Assembly (NCBI GenBank): GCA_025934545.1
Contig: JAICXV010000233.1
Coordinates: 1-5,180, forward strand
Direction of reading: 5' to 3'
Source: Verrucomicrobiia bacterium
GTDB taxonomy: Bacteria > Verrucomicrobiota > Verrucomicrobiia > Limisphaerales > Palsa-1400
DNA: 5,180 nt
Shown here: positions 1 to 5,180 of the stretch, piece by piece
How the letters are laid out: each line of letters opens with the position of its first letter
Numbering within the stretch: position 1 is the first letter of the stretch
The notes under the pieces: generated by a model
Told to the model about the DNA's origin: nothing
Databases searched by the model: none
Seen by the model: the letters and a program-made list of their open reading frames with translations, nothing else
Position numbers and translations under genes: made by a program

Positions 1-150
1 GGCAGGATTTTGACTAGCTTCCGCCTCTGCCTGAACAATATGAAGATATTCGGTAGGAGATACTGCATCATTCGCAAAATCGCCGTTGGAATATCTTACT
101 CTCAAGTGACGTAGACGCCCAATCCAAAATTCATACCTGGAAGGCGGATT
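1..150 (-). other. Stop-free minus-strand reading frame at left edge, possible gene fragment
   Basis: Reading leftwards from 150 (just after a TAA at 153-151) this frame is open for 50 codons to the window edge, while all three plus frames carry stops between 1 and 114. The translation contains RVRYSNGDFANDAVSPTEYL followed by HIVQAEAEASQNPA, a protein-like mix of charged and aliphatic residues. The R-Y-x-N-G, then S-P-T-E-Y-L, then A-E-A pattern loosely recalls the helical repeat of TolC-type outer membrane factors, but with an insertion after NG, so the family guess is weak. There is no ATG; a TTG at 105-103 is the only ordinary start candidate. A 50-codon open frame can occur by chance. 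If real, it is the edge of a gene running out to the left, or a remnant joined to the LolA-like gene. Confidence 0.25.
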
Positions 151-695
151 TTACGCAGACACGCCGATTAAAATCTCTGACGCAACCGCTGACTGCCCAC
201 GGAAAAGTTTGGTTCGCCGAACCGAACAAATTCCGATGGGAACTCGGCAATCCGCCACTGACCATCGCCGTGCGCGCCCCCGATTCACTCATGATTTTAT
301 ATCCTAAGCTCAAACGCGCTGAGCGTTTTTCTCTGGGCGGCCAGCAAACCGGCCCGTGGCGCGATGCCCTGTCCTTGTTGGAAGCGGGCTTCCCAAGAAA
401 CCGCGCCGCCATGCAAGCGCAATACAACATCGTTTCGCAAAAGTTTGATGGCGATCTTTGCAGGCTGGTGCTCCAACCCAAATCGGTCGCCGCGCGCCGC
501 ATGATGCCGAAAATCGAAGTCGATTTTGACACGAAACAAAATCTATTGCGCGGCACCGAACTGGAATTTGCCGACGGCTCCACAATGCGTAACGATTTCT
601 CGAACATCGTCACCAATCCACAAATCGATACAGGAATGTTTTCGCCGCCGATTCCGCCGGAATACAAAGTCACCGAGCCGATGAAGAGTCGCTAA
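114..695 (+). CDS. LolA-like outer-membrane lipoprotein carrier protein, 5' end missing or damaged
   Basis: LolA-family proteins are periplasmic chaperones that carry lipoproteins, or related lipids, from the inner to the outer membrane. The family signature is clear: ADFTQTRRLKSL (144-179), GKVWFAEPNKFRWELG (201-248), the YPKLKRAERF strand (300-329), FADGSTMRNDF (567-599) and a C-terminal FSPPIPPEYK, ending in TAA at 693-695. About 193 residues are readable from 114, close to a full mature LolA (E. coli LolA is 203 aa with its signal peptide). The frame is open back to a TAG at 54-56, but it contains no ATG, GTG or TTG before the GTG at 270, and 270 lies inside the conserved domain. No signal peptide is visible in frame. 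The 5' boundary given is where family-like sequence begins (DAQSKIHTW). It may be a frameshifted gene, a 5' truncation, or an assembly error. The transcript converges on the flippase gene. The LolA-type call is firm; membership of true lolA rather than a LolA-like paralogue is not. Confidence 0.8.
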   Translation, partial: DAQSKIHTWKADFTQTRRLKSLTQPLTAHGKVWFAEPNKFRWELGNPPLTIAVRAPDSLMILYPKLKRAERFSLGGQQTGPWRDALSLLEAGFPRNRAAMQAQYNIVSQKFDGDLCRLVLQPKSVAARRMMPKIEVDFDTKQNLLRGTELEFADGSTMRNDFSNIVTNPQIDTGMFSPPIPPEYKVTEPMKSR

Positions 696-712
696 GAATT
701 ATTGCGATTCTT
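684..712. terminator. Hairpin over convergent stop codons, candidate bidirectional terminator
   Basis: Bases 684-692 (aagagtcgc) pair with 704-712 (gcgattctt): nine base pairs with one G-U wobble in the plus-strand RNA (an A-C mismatch in the minus-strand RNA) and an 11-nt loop. The loop holds both stop codons, TAA at 693-695 for the LolA-like gene and TAA (minus) at 701-699 for the flippase. No T-tract follows on either strand, so classical intrinsic termination is doubtful. It may act as a transcript 3'-end stabiliser or a weak terminator. Confidence 0.4.
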
Positions 713-1712
713 GACGCCAATCGTTCGCGCGCCCTTTGATTTCTTTTAGCGTCACCCCGCTTTGGCCCAGCGCGATAAAACCCGCGATCGACAGCGGCAA
801 CGTCAACACTACAAACGCCAGCAATGAAAAGCCGGTCGCCACCGATTTCGCGACATGGAACACTTCCAAACCCGCGATACAAAAAACCTGAAATACCCCC
901 ACGCTAGCCGGCGTACTCGGAATCGACATGCCAACGTAAGCGACCACAAAAATCGCCAACTGCACTTCAATCGGGAAATGAAACCCGTACGCCCAAAGCA
1001 CGAACAAAAACGCCAGCGCTTGCACGATAAATTTCAATAGAGAAACGGCCAGCGCACCGAGAACCAACCTGGAACGTCCCACTGTGCGAACTTGCTCCAC
1101 GATGTGGCTCGTTGATTCACGAAGTTTTCTGATCCAACCCAAATTGTAAAAACCTCGCGGCCTGTCTTGGGTTGCAGAGCGACTGCGTAAAACAATCCAT
1201 CCGCCAACCGTCAGGCCGAAGACAATTATTCCGGCCCAGACTTGCGCAATGCGCGAAATATTTTGCGGTAACGGAAAAAATATCGCGGCAATACCGATCC
1301 CGAGCGCCAGCCAAATCCCGTCCAGCAACCGTTCCACCAGTAGCGACGGGATGACCGACGTAAACTTCACTTTCAGCCACCGCGACATCAGATAAATGCG
1401 AACGACATAACCCACGTGCACCGGCAACACATCATTGGCAAACCGTCCCGCGAACACCGCCTGGGTCGCGCGGGCGATGGAAACACTGCCAATCGGTCGC
1501 AACAAAATCTGCCAGGCCCAGGCGCCGCAAACGTAAACAAGCAAATCGAGAACAACCGACGGCGCGATCATCCACCAGCGCACTTCACGCAATGGCTGAA
1601 GCAGGTCGCGCAAATTAACGTCGTGAAAAACCCAATACAAACAACCCGCGGCGATTCCGTAACTGACAACAACGCGAAAAATTGTCTGGTGCAATTTGGA
1701 AGTCGCTTGCAC
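699..1712 (-). CDS. Flippase-like integral membrane protein (lysylphosphatidylglycerol synthase TM / YbhN family)
   Basis: A 337-aa polytopic inner-membrane protein of the LPG_synthase_TM / UPF0104 superfamily, which includes the flippase half of MprF, YbhN and archaeal AglD. Members are thought to move or handle lipid-linked substrates; the substrate here is unknown. Hydrophobic segments lie near residues 12-29, 49-71, 123-147, 157-176, 216-240, 248-285 and 291-315. Family hallmarks are FANDVLPVHVGYVVR (91-105), VERLLDG (126-132) and IPSTPASVGVFQ (264-275). The last usually ends in GVFE, so Gln275 replaces the common Glu. There is no C-terminal aminoacyl-transferase domain, so it is not a full MprF. 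The GTG start at 1712 lies 5 nt after the upstream hydrolase stop, with no obvious Shine-Dalgarno; a TTG six codons in is an alternative. Close spacing implies co-transcription and possibly translational coupling with the metallo-hydrolase. Confidence 0.85.
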   Translation of the reverse strand: MQATSKLHQTIFRVVVSYGIAAGCLYWVFHDVNLRDLLQPLREVRWWMIAPSVVLDLLVYVCGAWAWQILLRPIGSVSIARATQAVFAGRFANDVLPVHVGYVVRIYLMSRWLKVKFTSVIPSLLVERLLDGIWLALGIGIAAIFFPLPQNISRIAQVWAGIIVFGLTVGGWIVLRSRSATQDRPRGFYNLGWIRKLRESTSHIVEQVRTVGRSRLVLGALAVSLLKFIVQALAFLFVLWAYGFHFPIEVQLAIFVVAYVGMSIPSTPASVGVFQVFCIAGLEVFHVAKSVATGFSLLAFVVLTLPLSIAGFIALGQSGVTLKEIKGRANDWRQESQ

Positions 1713-1717
1713 GCAGC

Positions 1718-2671
1718 TTAGCTTTTGTGCTTCGAAAAAACAGTGGGCACGCCCTCTTCGAGAATGCGCAGGTGCTGACTTAAATTATGCGCGGCAGCCA
1801 ATTCGCGCAGCCACCGCGGCGGTTCGTCCATGTCTTCAAACGCCAAACGAAACGCGCCAAAATGCATCGGCACCAGCCATTCCGAACGCAAATCGTGAAA
1901 CACTTTGATCGCCTCATCTGGCCCCATATGGACGTGGCGGAACGAGTCCGGGTAATACGCGCCAATTGGCAACATAGCTATTTCCGGCGGACACAGCCGC
2001 CCAATTTCCTTGAAGCCATTGAAATATGCGCTGTCGCCCGCGTGATAGATGCGTCGTCCTTGATGCTCCAGGATGAAGCCGCCGTAGCCGCGGTGTTCGT
2101 CGCGAAGGACACGCGCGCCCCAATGTTTCGTCGGAGTTAATGTCACGCGCCAGTCGCCGTGGGTGAAACTTTCCCACCACTTCAATTCAATAATCCGCCC
2201 GAACCCGAGGTCCGACGCCAGATCACCGACGCCCCACGGAACCACCGCAATTTTCGGCGACGCCAACTTTCGCAAACTCGGCCGGTGGAAATGATCGAAG
2301 TGCGCGTGCGTCAACAAAACCAAATCAATCGGCGGCAAATCCTCCGGGCGCACACCAGCGCGCTTGACCCGTTTCAAAAAGAAAAGCCAATTGGCAAAGT
2401 TGGGATCGATCAACACGTTCAAGTCGGTGAATTGTGCAAGGAACGATGCATGACCAATCCACGTCAACGCCACTTGCCCGTGGGTGAGGTTTGGAAATTT
2501 CGGCTTTTTGTGTTGCCCCGTGCGCGGCGTTAACAGTGCCTTCCAAACCATTTCATAAAAAAATTTACTCGGCTTGAAATGACGGCTCGGAGTCAGGTCC
2601 TTGAACGACCTCGGCAATTTTTTGCGAACCTTGCCCGATGGCAAAGAACTGATCGAATCTTTCTCAATCAT
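1718..2671 (-). CDS. MBL-fold metallo-hydrolase, NAPE-PLD / RomA / UlaG-like
   Basis: A 317-aa dinuclear-zinc hydrolase of the metallo-beta-lactamase fold (Lactamase_B_2 type), without a signal peptide, so cytoplasmic or membrane-associated. Numbered from the ATG at 2671, it shows W-I-G-H-A-S (71-76), LIDPNF (87-92), the THAHFDH motif (121-127), WWE (165-167), HW (183-184), GDS (212-214), PIGAYYP (235-241) and MHFGAF (269-274). His122, His124, Asp126, His127, His183, Asp213 and His270 match in order and spacing the seven metal ligands of mammalian NAPE-PLD, so the site looks intact. The NAPE-PLD group cleaves N-acyl-phosphatidylethanolamine, but bacterial relatives are mostly uncharacterised and may act on other phosphodiesters or lactones. 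An in-frame TTG at 2692 would add seven residues (LFYICLA); ATG is preferred. It is the first gene of a unit with the flippase-like protein, which fits a lipid role by inference. Confidence 0.87.
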   Translation of the reverse strand: MIEKDSISSLPSGKVRKKLPRSFKDLTPSRHFKPSKFFYEMVWKALLTPRTGQHKKPKFPNLTHGQVALTWIGHASFLAQFTDLNVLIDPNFANWLFFLKRVKRAGVRPEDLPPIDLVLLTHAHFDHFHRPSLRKLASPKIAVVPWGVGDLASDLGFGRIIELKWWESFTHGDWRVTLTPTKHWGARVLRDEHRGYGGFILEHQGRRIYHAGDSAYFNGFKEIGRLCPPEIAMLPIGAYYPDSFRHVHMGPDEAIKVFHDLRSEWLVPMHFGAFRLAFEDMDEPPRWLRELAAAHNLSQHLRILEEGVPTVFSKHKS

Positions 2672-2680
2672 CGCTAGACA

Positions 2681-2709
2681 AATGTAGAACAAACATCGCG
2701 CCGCACCAA
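2681..2709 (-). promoter_or_regulatory. Candidate promoter for the metallo-hydrolase/flippase unit
   Basis: On the minus strand TTGGTG (2709-2704) is followed after 17 bp by TACATT (2686-2681), matching the sigma-70 consensus at 3/6 and 4/6 positions. Transcription would begin within one or two bases of the ATG at 2671, giving a nearly leaderless message, in keeping with the lack of a Shine-Dalgarno site. It lies in the 85-nt region between two divergent genes, where the carbonic anhydrase promoter must also lie; I found no convincing plus-strand pair. The match is modest. Confidence 0.3.
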
Positions 2710-2756
2710 ATTGCGATACGCTGGCATTTCTACTCGTTCTGGTTTAGTACTTTCAC

Positions 2757-3308
2757 GTGTCGCTCGAGCAACAACTGAATACATTTCTGCGCAAAAAGCC
2801 GTCGATTGGCCAGCACGTTTATATTGCCAGCACCGCCGTCGTGCTCGGCGACGTCACGCTCGGCGACCATTCCAGCGTTTGGTACAACGCCGTTTTGCGC
2901 GGCGACATCAACAAAATCGTCGTCGGCCATCACAGTAATATTCAGGACAACGCCGTCGTCCATCTGGCCGATGATTACGGCGCAATCATTGGAAATTACG
3001 TTACAGTCGGCCATTCCGCGATTGTCCACGCCTGCACTGTTGGCGACGAATGCCTCATTGGAATGGGCGCAACCGTTCTCGACGGCGCCGAAATCGGTGA
3101 ACAATGTCTCATCGGCGCAAATGCGCTGGTGAAACAAGGAATGAAAATTCCACCCGGCTCACTCGTCCTTGGTTCGCCAGCAAAAATCGTTAAAGAACTC
3201 ACCGCTGACGAGCGCAAGCAGTTAAAGTATTGGGCCACCAAATACGTCGACAACTCAGCCTATTGTTTAAAACACAAAATCAACGTCGGCGACGCTCTTC
3301 CTTCGTGA
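2757..3308 (+). CDS. Gamma-class carbonic anhydrase family protein (CamH/YrdA/PaaY type)
   Basis: A 183-aa left-handed beta-helix protein built from hexapeptide repeats (residues about 18-145), expected to form a trimer with zinc at the subunit interfaces. Zinc-ligand positions His69, His86 and His91 match Cam His81, His117 and His122 in spacing, and Arg48, Asp50, Asn61, Gln63 and Asp64 match the conserved active-site set (Cam Arg59, Asp61, Asn73, Gln75, Asp76). The acidic loop with the proton-shuttle Glu of Methanosarcina Cam is absent, as is usual for the shorter CamH/YrdA-like branch. Some members of that branch show carbonic anhydrase activity and others have none detected; a PaaY-like thioesterase or an orphan role is possible. 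The GTG start at 2757 is favoured because an in-frame TAG at 2745-2747 leaves no room upstream. No clear ribosome binding site is seen. It is monocistronic and no signal peptide is present, so it acts in the cytoplasm. Confidence 0.88.
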   Translation: MSLEQQLNTFLRKKPSIGQHVYIASTAVVLGDVTLGDHSSVWYNAVLRGDINKIVVGHHSNIQDNAVVHLADDYGAIIGNYVTVGHSAIVHACTVGDECLIGMGATVLDGAEIGEQCLIGANALVKQGMKIPPGSLVLGSPAKIVKELTADERKQLKYWATKYVDNSAYCLKHKINVGDALPS

Positions 3309-3329
3309 GTGACAACCGGCTCGCTATCG

Positions 3330-4850
3330 TCACGGAGCAGTCGCGTCTATCGCCGTTAACTGAATCGTGTTGCGAGGTTGGTTGGCTGGGGGGCGTCTTT
3401 CGCGCGAGGCATACCACTGTTGAAAACCATTCCCAAACATTTCCGCTCCGATGCGATCCAGCAGGGGTTTGTAGAAAACCAAAATGGTATGGCGCTCATT
3501 GAGTGCCATCCTCGTTGTAGGCTTGATTTTGAAGTGTCCGTCTGCGGCGTCATGCTGGGTTTGTTCGCGTTCAAAAAATCCATCCATCACCGTGTGATAA
3601 ATCGATCCGTTCCGGTACACGGCGGCAAAGTCACTGATTGAGTAGTCATCAACATTCGTGCTCATATTCTGCGCATACGGTTTGACAGCGCCGTTGCCGT
3701 CCATGCCGATCCGCAATTCAAAATTCTGCTGGAACAAGTGGTCGCTTTTAAACGCGTCCTGAACAGCAACTTCCTGGGCCAGCTGATAAAGTCGATTGTT
3801 GGTCGCAACATCAGCGATGCCGCAAGTGTCCTTGCCCTCAAATTGTTGAAAAAATTCGATATGATGCTCCGGATCTTTACCCCTGGCGCGCTCGAAGTGA
3901 ATCAACCATTTAAGGTTTTCTGAGCGCCAATTCAGCAACCTGAAAAATGATGTGACCTTTCCAAACACAAGCGGCCATCGTGGTTCGCTCGCGCCATTCA
4001 ATTGCTTCCAAATGCCCCCTGTGTGCACATCACCCACAATGCAAAACGTATAATGCCGGTCTGACAATAAATTGTTATACATCTCCACATTGTGTTCACT
4101 AAACAGCCACTCGTTATGTTTGCCGAACGGATTCAACTCGGCGAATCGCGCCATCGGCTTGGCGGCGCTTCGCGCGGCTGCGGGGCCGCCGAGTATTGGG
4201 CAAATATCAAAAACGGTAGCTTTCTGGTAAGCACGAATGAGATGGTCATCTTTTTCTATTTTCAGGAATGTGTTTTTCGTTTCCTTGTTCGGCAGGGGTA
4301 CCCGCGCCAGCACACGCGGGTAATTGACGCTTCCATGACCCGGCCCGGTTGAATCATCCTTTAAACCCAGCGCTTGCAAAATCGCTTCGCGAACAACCAA
4401 ACTACCGTTGCTCTGAGTGATAAGATAAATACGATCGTAATCGCCGAGCTTCGCTCCTTTTGGCAGTGTGTTGTTGAACGGGAAGTTCGGGTCAACGGGA
4501 ATCTGACCTTTTAGCACCATGTTGAGGAAGCGCCCTGCACCGACATTTGAGTACCGAAACGTATTATATTTGAATGCTACGAAGTCGGTGTTCGGGACGG
4601 AATTTGACGTCAGAAAACCATTAAAGGCGTTGTAATAGGGCAAGAACTCAGCAAACGCCGCGCTTTTCACGTCACGGTTTTCATTTTGAAATTGATATTG
4701 TGCTCTTTCGATCGAATCGGCTCCGCGGAAACCATGCACGAACACTACTAAAACTTTTCCGGCGGCTTCGGCAGCAGGCGCCTCGAAAAGGACCATGCTT
4801 GTGATCATCGCCACCAAGACTGTCGCAGGGTGAATAAAAATAGTTTTCAT
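3330..4850 (-). CDS. Exported alpha/beta-hydrolase of unrecognised subfamily (PGAP1/DUF676-like core)
   Basis: A 506-aa protein with a Sec signal peptide: MKTIFIHP, then a hydrophobic core to about residue 22, with likely cleavage near AEA-A (27-30). The mature start KVLVVFVHGFRG (32-43) is a typical first strand and oxyanion loop. ITQSNGSLVVREAIL (144-158) looks like the nucleophile elbow, with Ser147 in a T-x-S-x-G form rather than G-x-S-x-G; the VVREAIL helix recalls PGAP1/DUF676 lipases. Asp274 in FCIVGDVHTGG (269-279) is a plausible acid residue. The catalytic His is not clear (His276, His318, His329 or His330). Residues about 215-250 (CPILGGP to NPFGKHNEWL) may be a lid. The last 170 residues have no family I recognise. 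A lipase or esterase acting in the periplasm or outside the cell is the likeliest role; the substrate is unknown. The ATG at 4850 has no Shine-Dalgarno, and the base composition looks somewhat more AT-rich than its neighbours. It converges on the carbonic anhydrase with a 21-nt gap. Confidence 0.75.
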   Translation of the reverse strand: MKTIFIHPATVLVAMITSMVLFEAPAAEAAGKVLVVFVHGFRGADSIERAQYQFQNENRDVKSAAFAEFLPYYNAFNGFLTSNSVPNTDFVAFKYNTFRYSNVGAGRFLNMVLKGQIPVDPNFPFNNTLPKGAKLGDYDRIYLITQSNGSLVVREAILQALGLKDDSTGPGHGSVNYPRVLARVPLPNKETKNTFLKIEKDDHLIRAYQKATVFDICPILGGPAAARSAAKPMARFAELNPFGKHNEWLFSEHNVEMYNNLLSDRHYTFCIVGDVHTGGIWKQLNGASEPRWPLVFGKVTSFFRLLNWRSENLKWLIHFERARGKDPEHHIEFFQQFEGKDTCGIADVATNNRLYQLAQEVAVQDAFKSDHLFQQNFELRIGMDGNGAVKPYAQNMSTNVDDYSISDFAAVYRNGSIYHTVMDGFFEREQTQHDAADGHFKIKPTTRMALNERHTILVFYKPLLDRIGAEMFGNGFQQWYASRERRPPANQPRNTIQLTAIDATAP

Positions 4851-4889
4851 GAGGTTGTAAGGCCCGGCCGAATTGATTGAGAATTGGCA

Positions 4890-4919
4890 ACGCTAGGCTT
4901 TACCCCGATGCTTTGTCAA
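4890..4919 (-). promoter_or_regulatory. Candidate sigma-70 promoter of the exported hydrolase
   Basis: On the minus strand a perfect -35 hexamer TTGACA (4919-4914) is followed after 18 bp by TAGCGT (4895-4890), which keeps the T, A and final T of the -10 consensus. Transcription would start near 4883, giving a leader of about 33 nt before the ATG at 4850. Position and a consensus -35 support it; the -10 is weak. Confidence 0.45.
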
Positions 4920-4953
4920 GCGCTTTCCCTGAGTTCAAAATTCGTCGAAACTG

Positions 4954-5180
4954 TCAAATATTTTTAAGGGTTTTCACTTGACGGTGTTTGTTTGACGCGA
5001 CTACGCTCGGAACAACAACACATTTTCTGTCTGCGTCCAATGTCGCGTGGCCAGGCGCGGGCGGGTCAAACAACATGCACAACCAAAGCATTACTACGGC
5101 TAACGGCAAAACCGCCGATACCTTCACAACAGTGTACAATTGGAGCACGCGAGACGGCTCAGCTACACGGGAAGAATCTA
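4954..5180 (-). CDS. Hypothetical protein with one hydrophobic segment, partial at window edge
   Basis: This frame is open from the window edge to a TGA at 4956-4954, giving about 74 readable residues; a GTG at 5148 would make a 64-aa protein. It holds one hydrophobic segment (VVKVSAVLPLAVVMLWLCML) followed by DPPAPG and a basic tail ending KHRQVKTLKNI, which fits a small single-pass membrane protein or the end of a longer one. No family is recognised. Codon use is rich in GTT, GTA and TTG, unlike the GCC/GGC/GAC-rich neighbours. Its stop lies 103 nt upstream of the exported hydrolase, within a TTGACA. The opposite strand is also open here, so this may be a shadow of a plus-strand gene. Confidence 0.3.
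   Translation of the reverse strand, partial: DSSRVAEPSRVLQLYTVVKVSAVLPLAVVMLWLCMLFDPPAPGHATLDADRKCVVVPSVVASNKHRQVKTLKNI
5075..5180 (+). CDS. Alternative plus-strand partial frame at right edge, hypothetical
   Basis: The plus frame is open from after a TGA at 4979-4981 to the window edge, with an ATG at 5075 beginning MHNQSITTANGKTADTF and running on past the edge. The product is rich in Ser, Thr and Asn and is not recognised. TTGACG (4978-4983) with an 18-bp spacer to TACGCT (5002-5007) could be a promoter. No Shine-Dalgarno precedes the ATG. It overlaps the minus-strand frame described here, and only one of the two is likely real; the window ends before they can be separated. Confidence 0.2.
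   Translation, partial: MHNQSITTANGKTADTFTTVYNWSTRDGSATREES

Noticed and set aside
131..673. A 180-codon minus-strand open frame antisense to the LolA-like gene
   Set aside because: It lies fully inside a gene with clear family motifs; its translation is Arg/Ser/Cys-rich with no domain, as expected of an antisense shadow.
270..695. Starting the LolA-like protein at GTG 270
   Set aside because: This would remove the conserved ADFTQ, KSL and FRWELG segments that are clearly in frame upstream.
2159..2533. A 124-codon plus-strand open frame opposite the metallo-hydrolase
   Set aside because: The opposite strand encodes the complete metal site; this translation is Arg/Pro/Gln-rich and shadow-like.
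2730..3137. A 135-codon minus-strand open frame opposite the carbonic anhydrase
   Set aside because: The plus strand has all gamma carbonic anhydrase active-site residues; the antisense frame mirrors the hexapeptide-repeat codons and has no independent support.
3309..3333. Inverted repeat gtgac/gtcac between the carbonic anhydrase and hydrolase 3' ends as a terminator
   Set aside because: Only five base pairs around a 15-nt loop with no T-tract; too weak to call.
4160..4192. GC-rich repeat-like stretch (ggcggcgcttcgcgcggctg...) as a regulatory stem
   Set aside because: It falls within the coding sequence of the exported hydrolase and encodes the Ala-rich segment GGPAAARSAAKP.
1..5180. Mobile element, prophage, CRISPR or defence system
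   Set aside because: No transposase, integrase, terminal inverted repeats, regular repeats, tRNA or recognised defence domain was seen on either strand.

Overview
The window reads as ordinary bacterial chromosome at moderate GC, densely packed with genes. Protein flavour (a LolA-type carrier with KSL-x-PL and YP-x-LKRAER motifs, a NAPE-PLD-like metallo-hydrolase, a CamH-type gamma carbonic anhydrase), the use of GTG starts and weak or absent Shine-Dalgarno sites suggest a Gram-negative of the Verrucomicrobiota/Planctomycetota type. That placement is an inference; no marker gene is present. No RNA gene, CRISPR array, insertion sequence or prophage gene is visible, and no stretch over about 150 bases lacks a plausible coding call.

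Layout, left to right. Bases 1-113 have no convincing plus-strand gene; the minus strand is stop-free there and reads like a fragment of another protein. From about 114 to 695 (+) runs a LolA-like periplasmic lipoprotein carrier whose mature part looks intact but which has no usable start codon or signal peptide. It converges, with a 3-nt gap, on a two-gene minus-strand unit: a NAPE-PLD/RomA-like metallo-beta-lactamase-fold hydrolase (2671 to 1718) followed after 5 nt by a YbhN/MprF-type flippase-like membrane protein (1712 to 699). A 9-bp hairpin sits exactly over the two convergent stop codons. An 85-nt divergent region (2672-2756) separates this unit from a gamma-class carbonic anhydrase (2757-3308, +). 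That gene converges, 21 nt apart, on a secreted alpha/beta-hydrolase of unrecognised subfamily (4850 to 3330, -), which has a good -35 element upstream. The right end (4954-5180) is open on both strands and cannot be assigned firmly.

Functionally, three or four genes point at the cell envelope: a lipoprotein carrier, a membrane protein of a lipid-flippase superfamily, a phospholipase-D-like metallo-hydrolase and an exported hydrolase. Only the metallo-hydrolase/flippase pair is likely to be co-transcribed; the others are separate units. I see no clear evidence of a new multi-gene system. The points most worth checking are the broken 5' end of the LolA-like gene with the foreign-looking sequence to its left, and the unclassified exported hydrolase with a T-x-S-x-G nucleophile motif.
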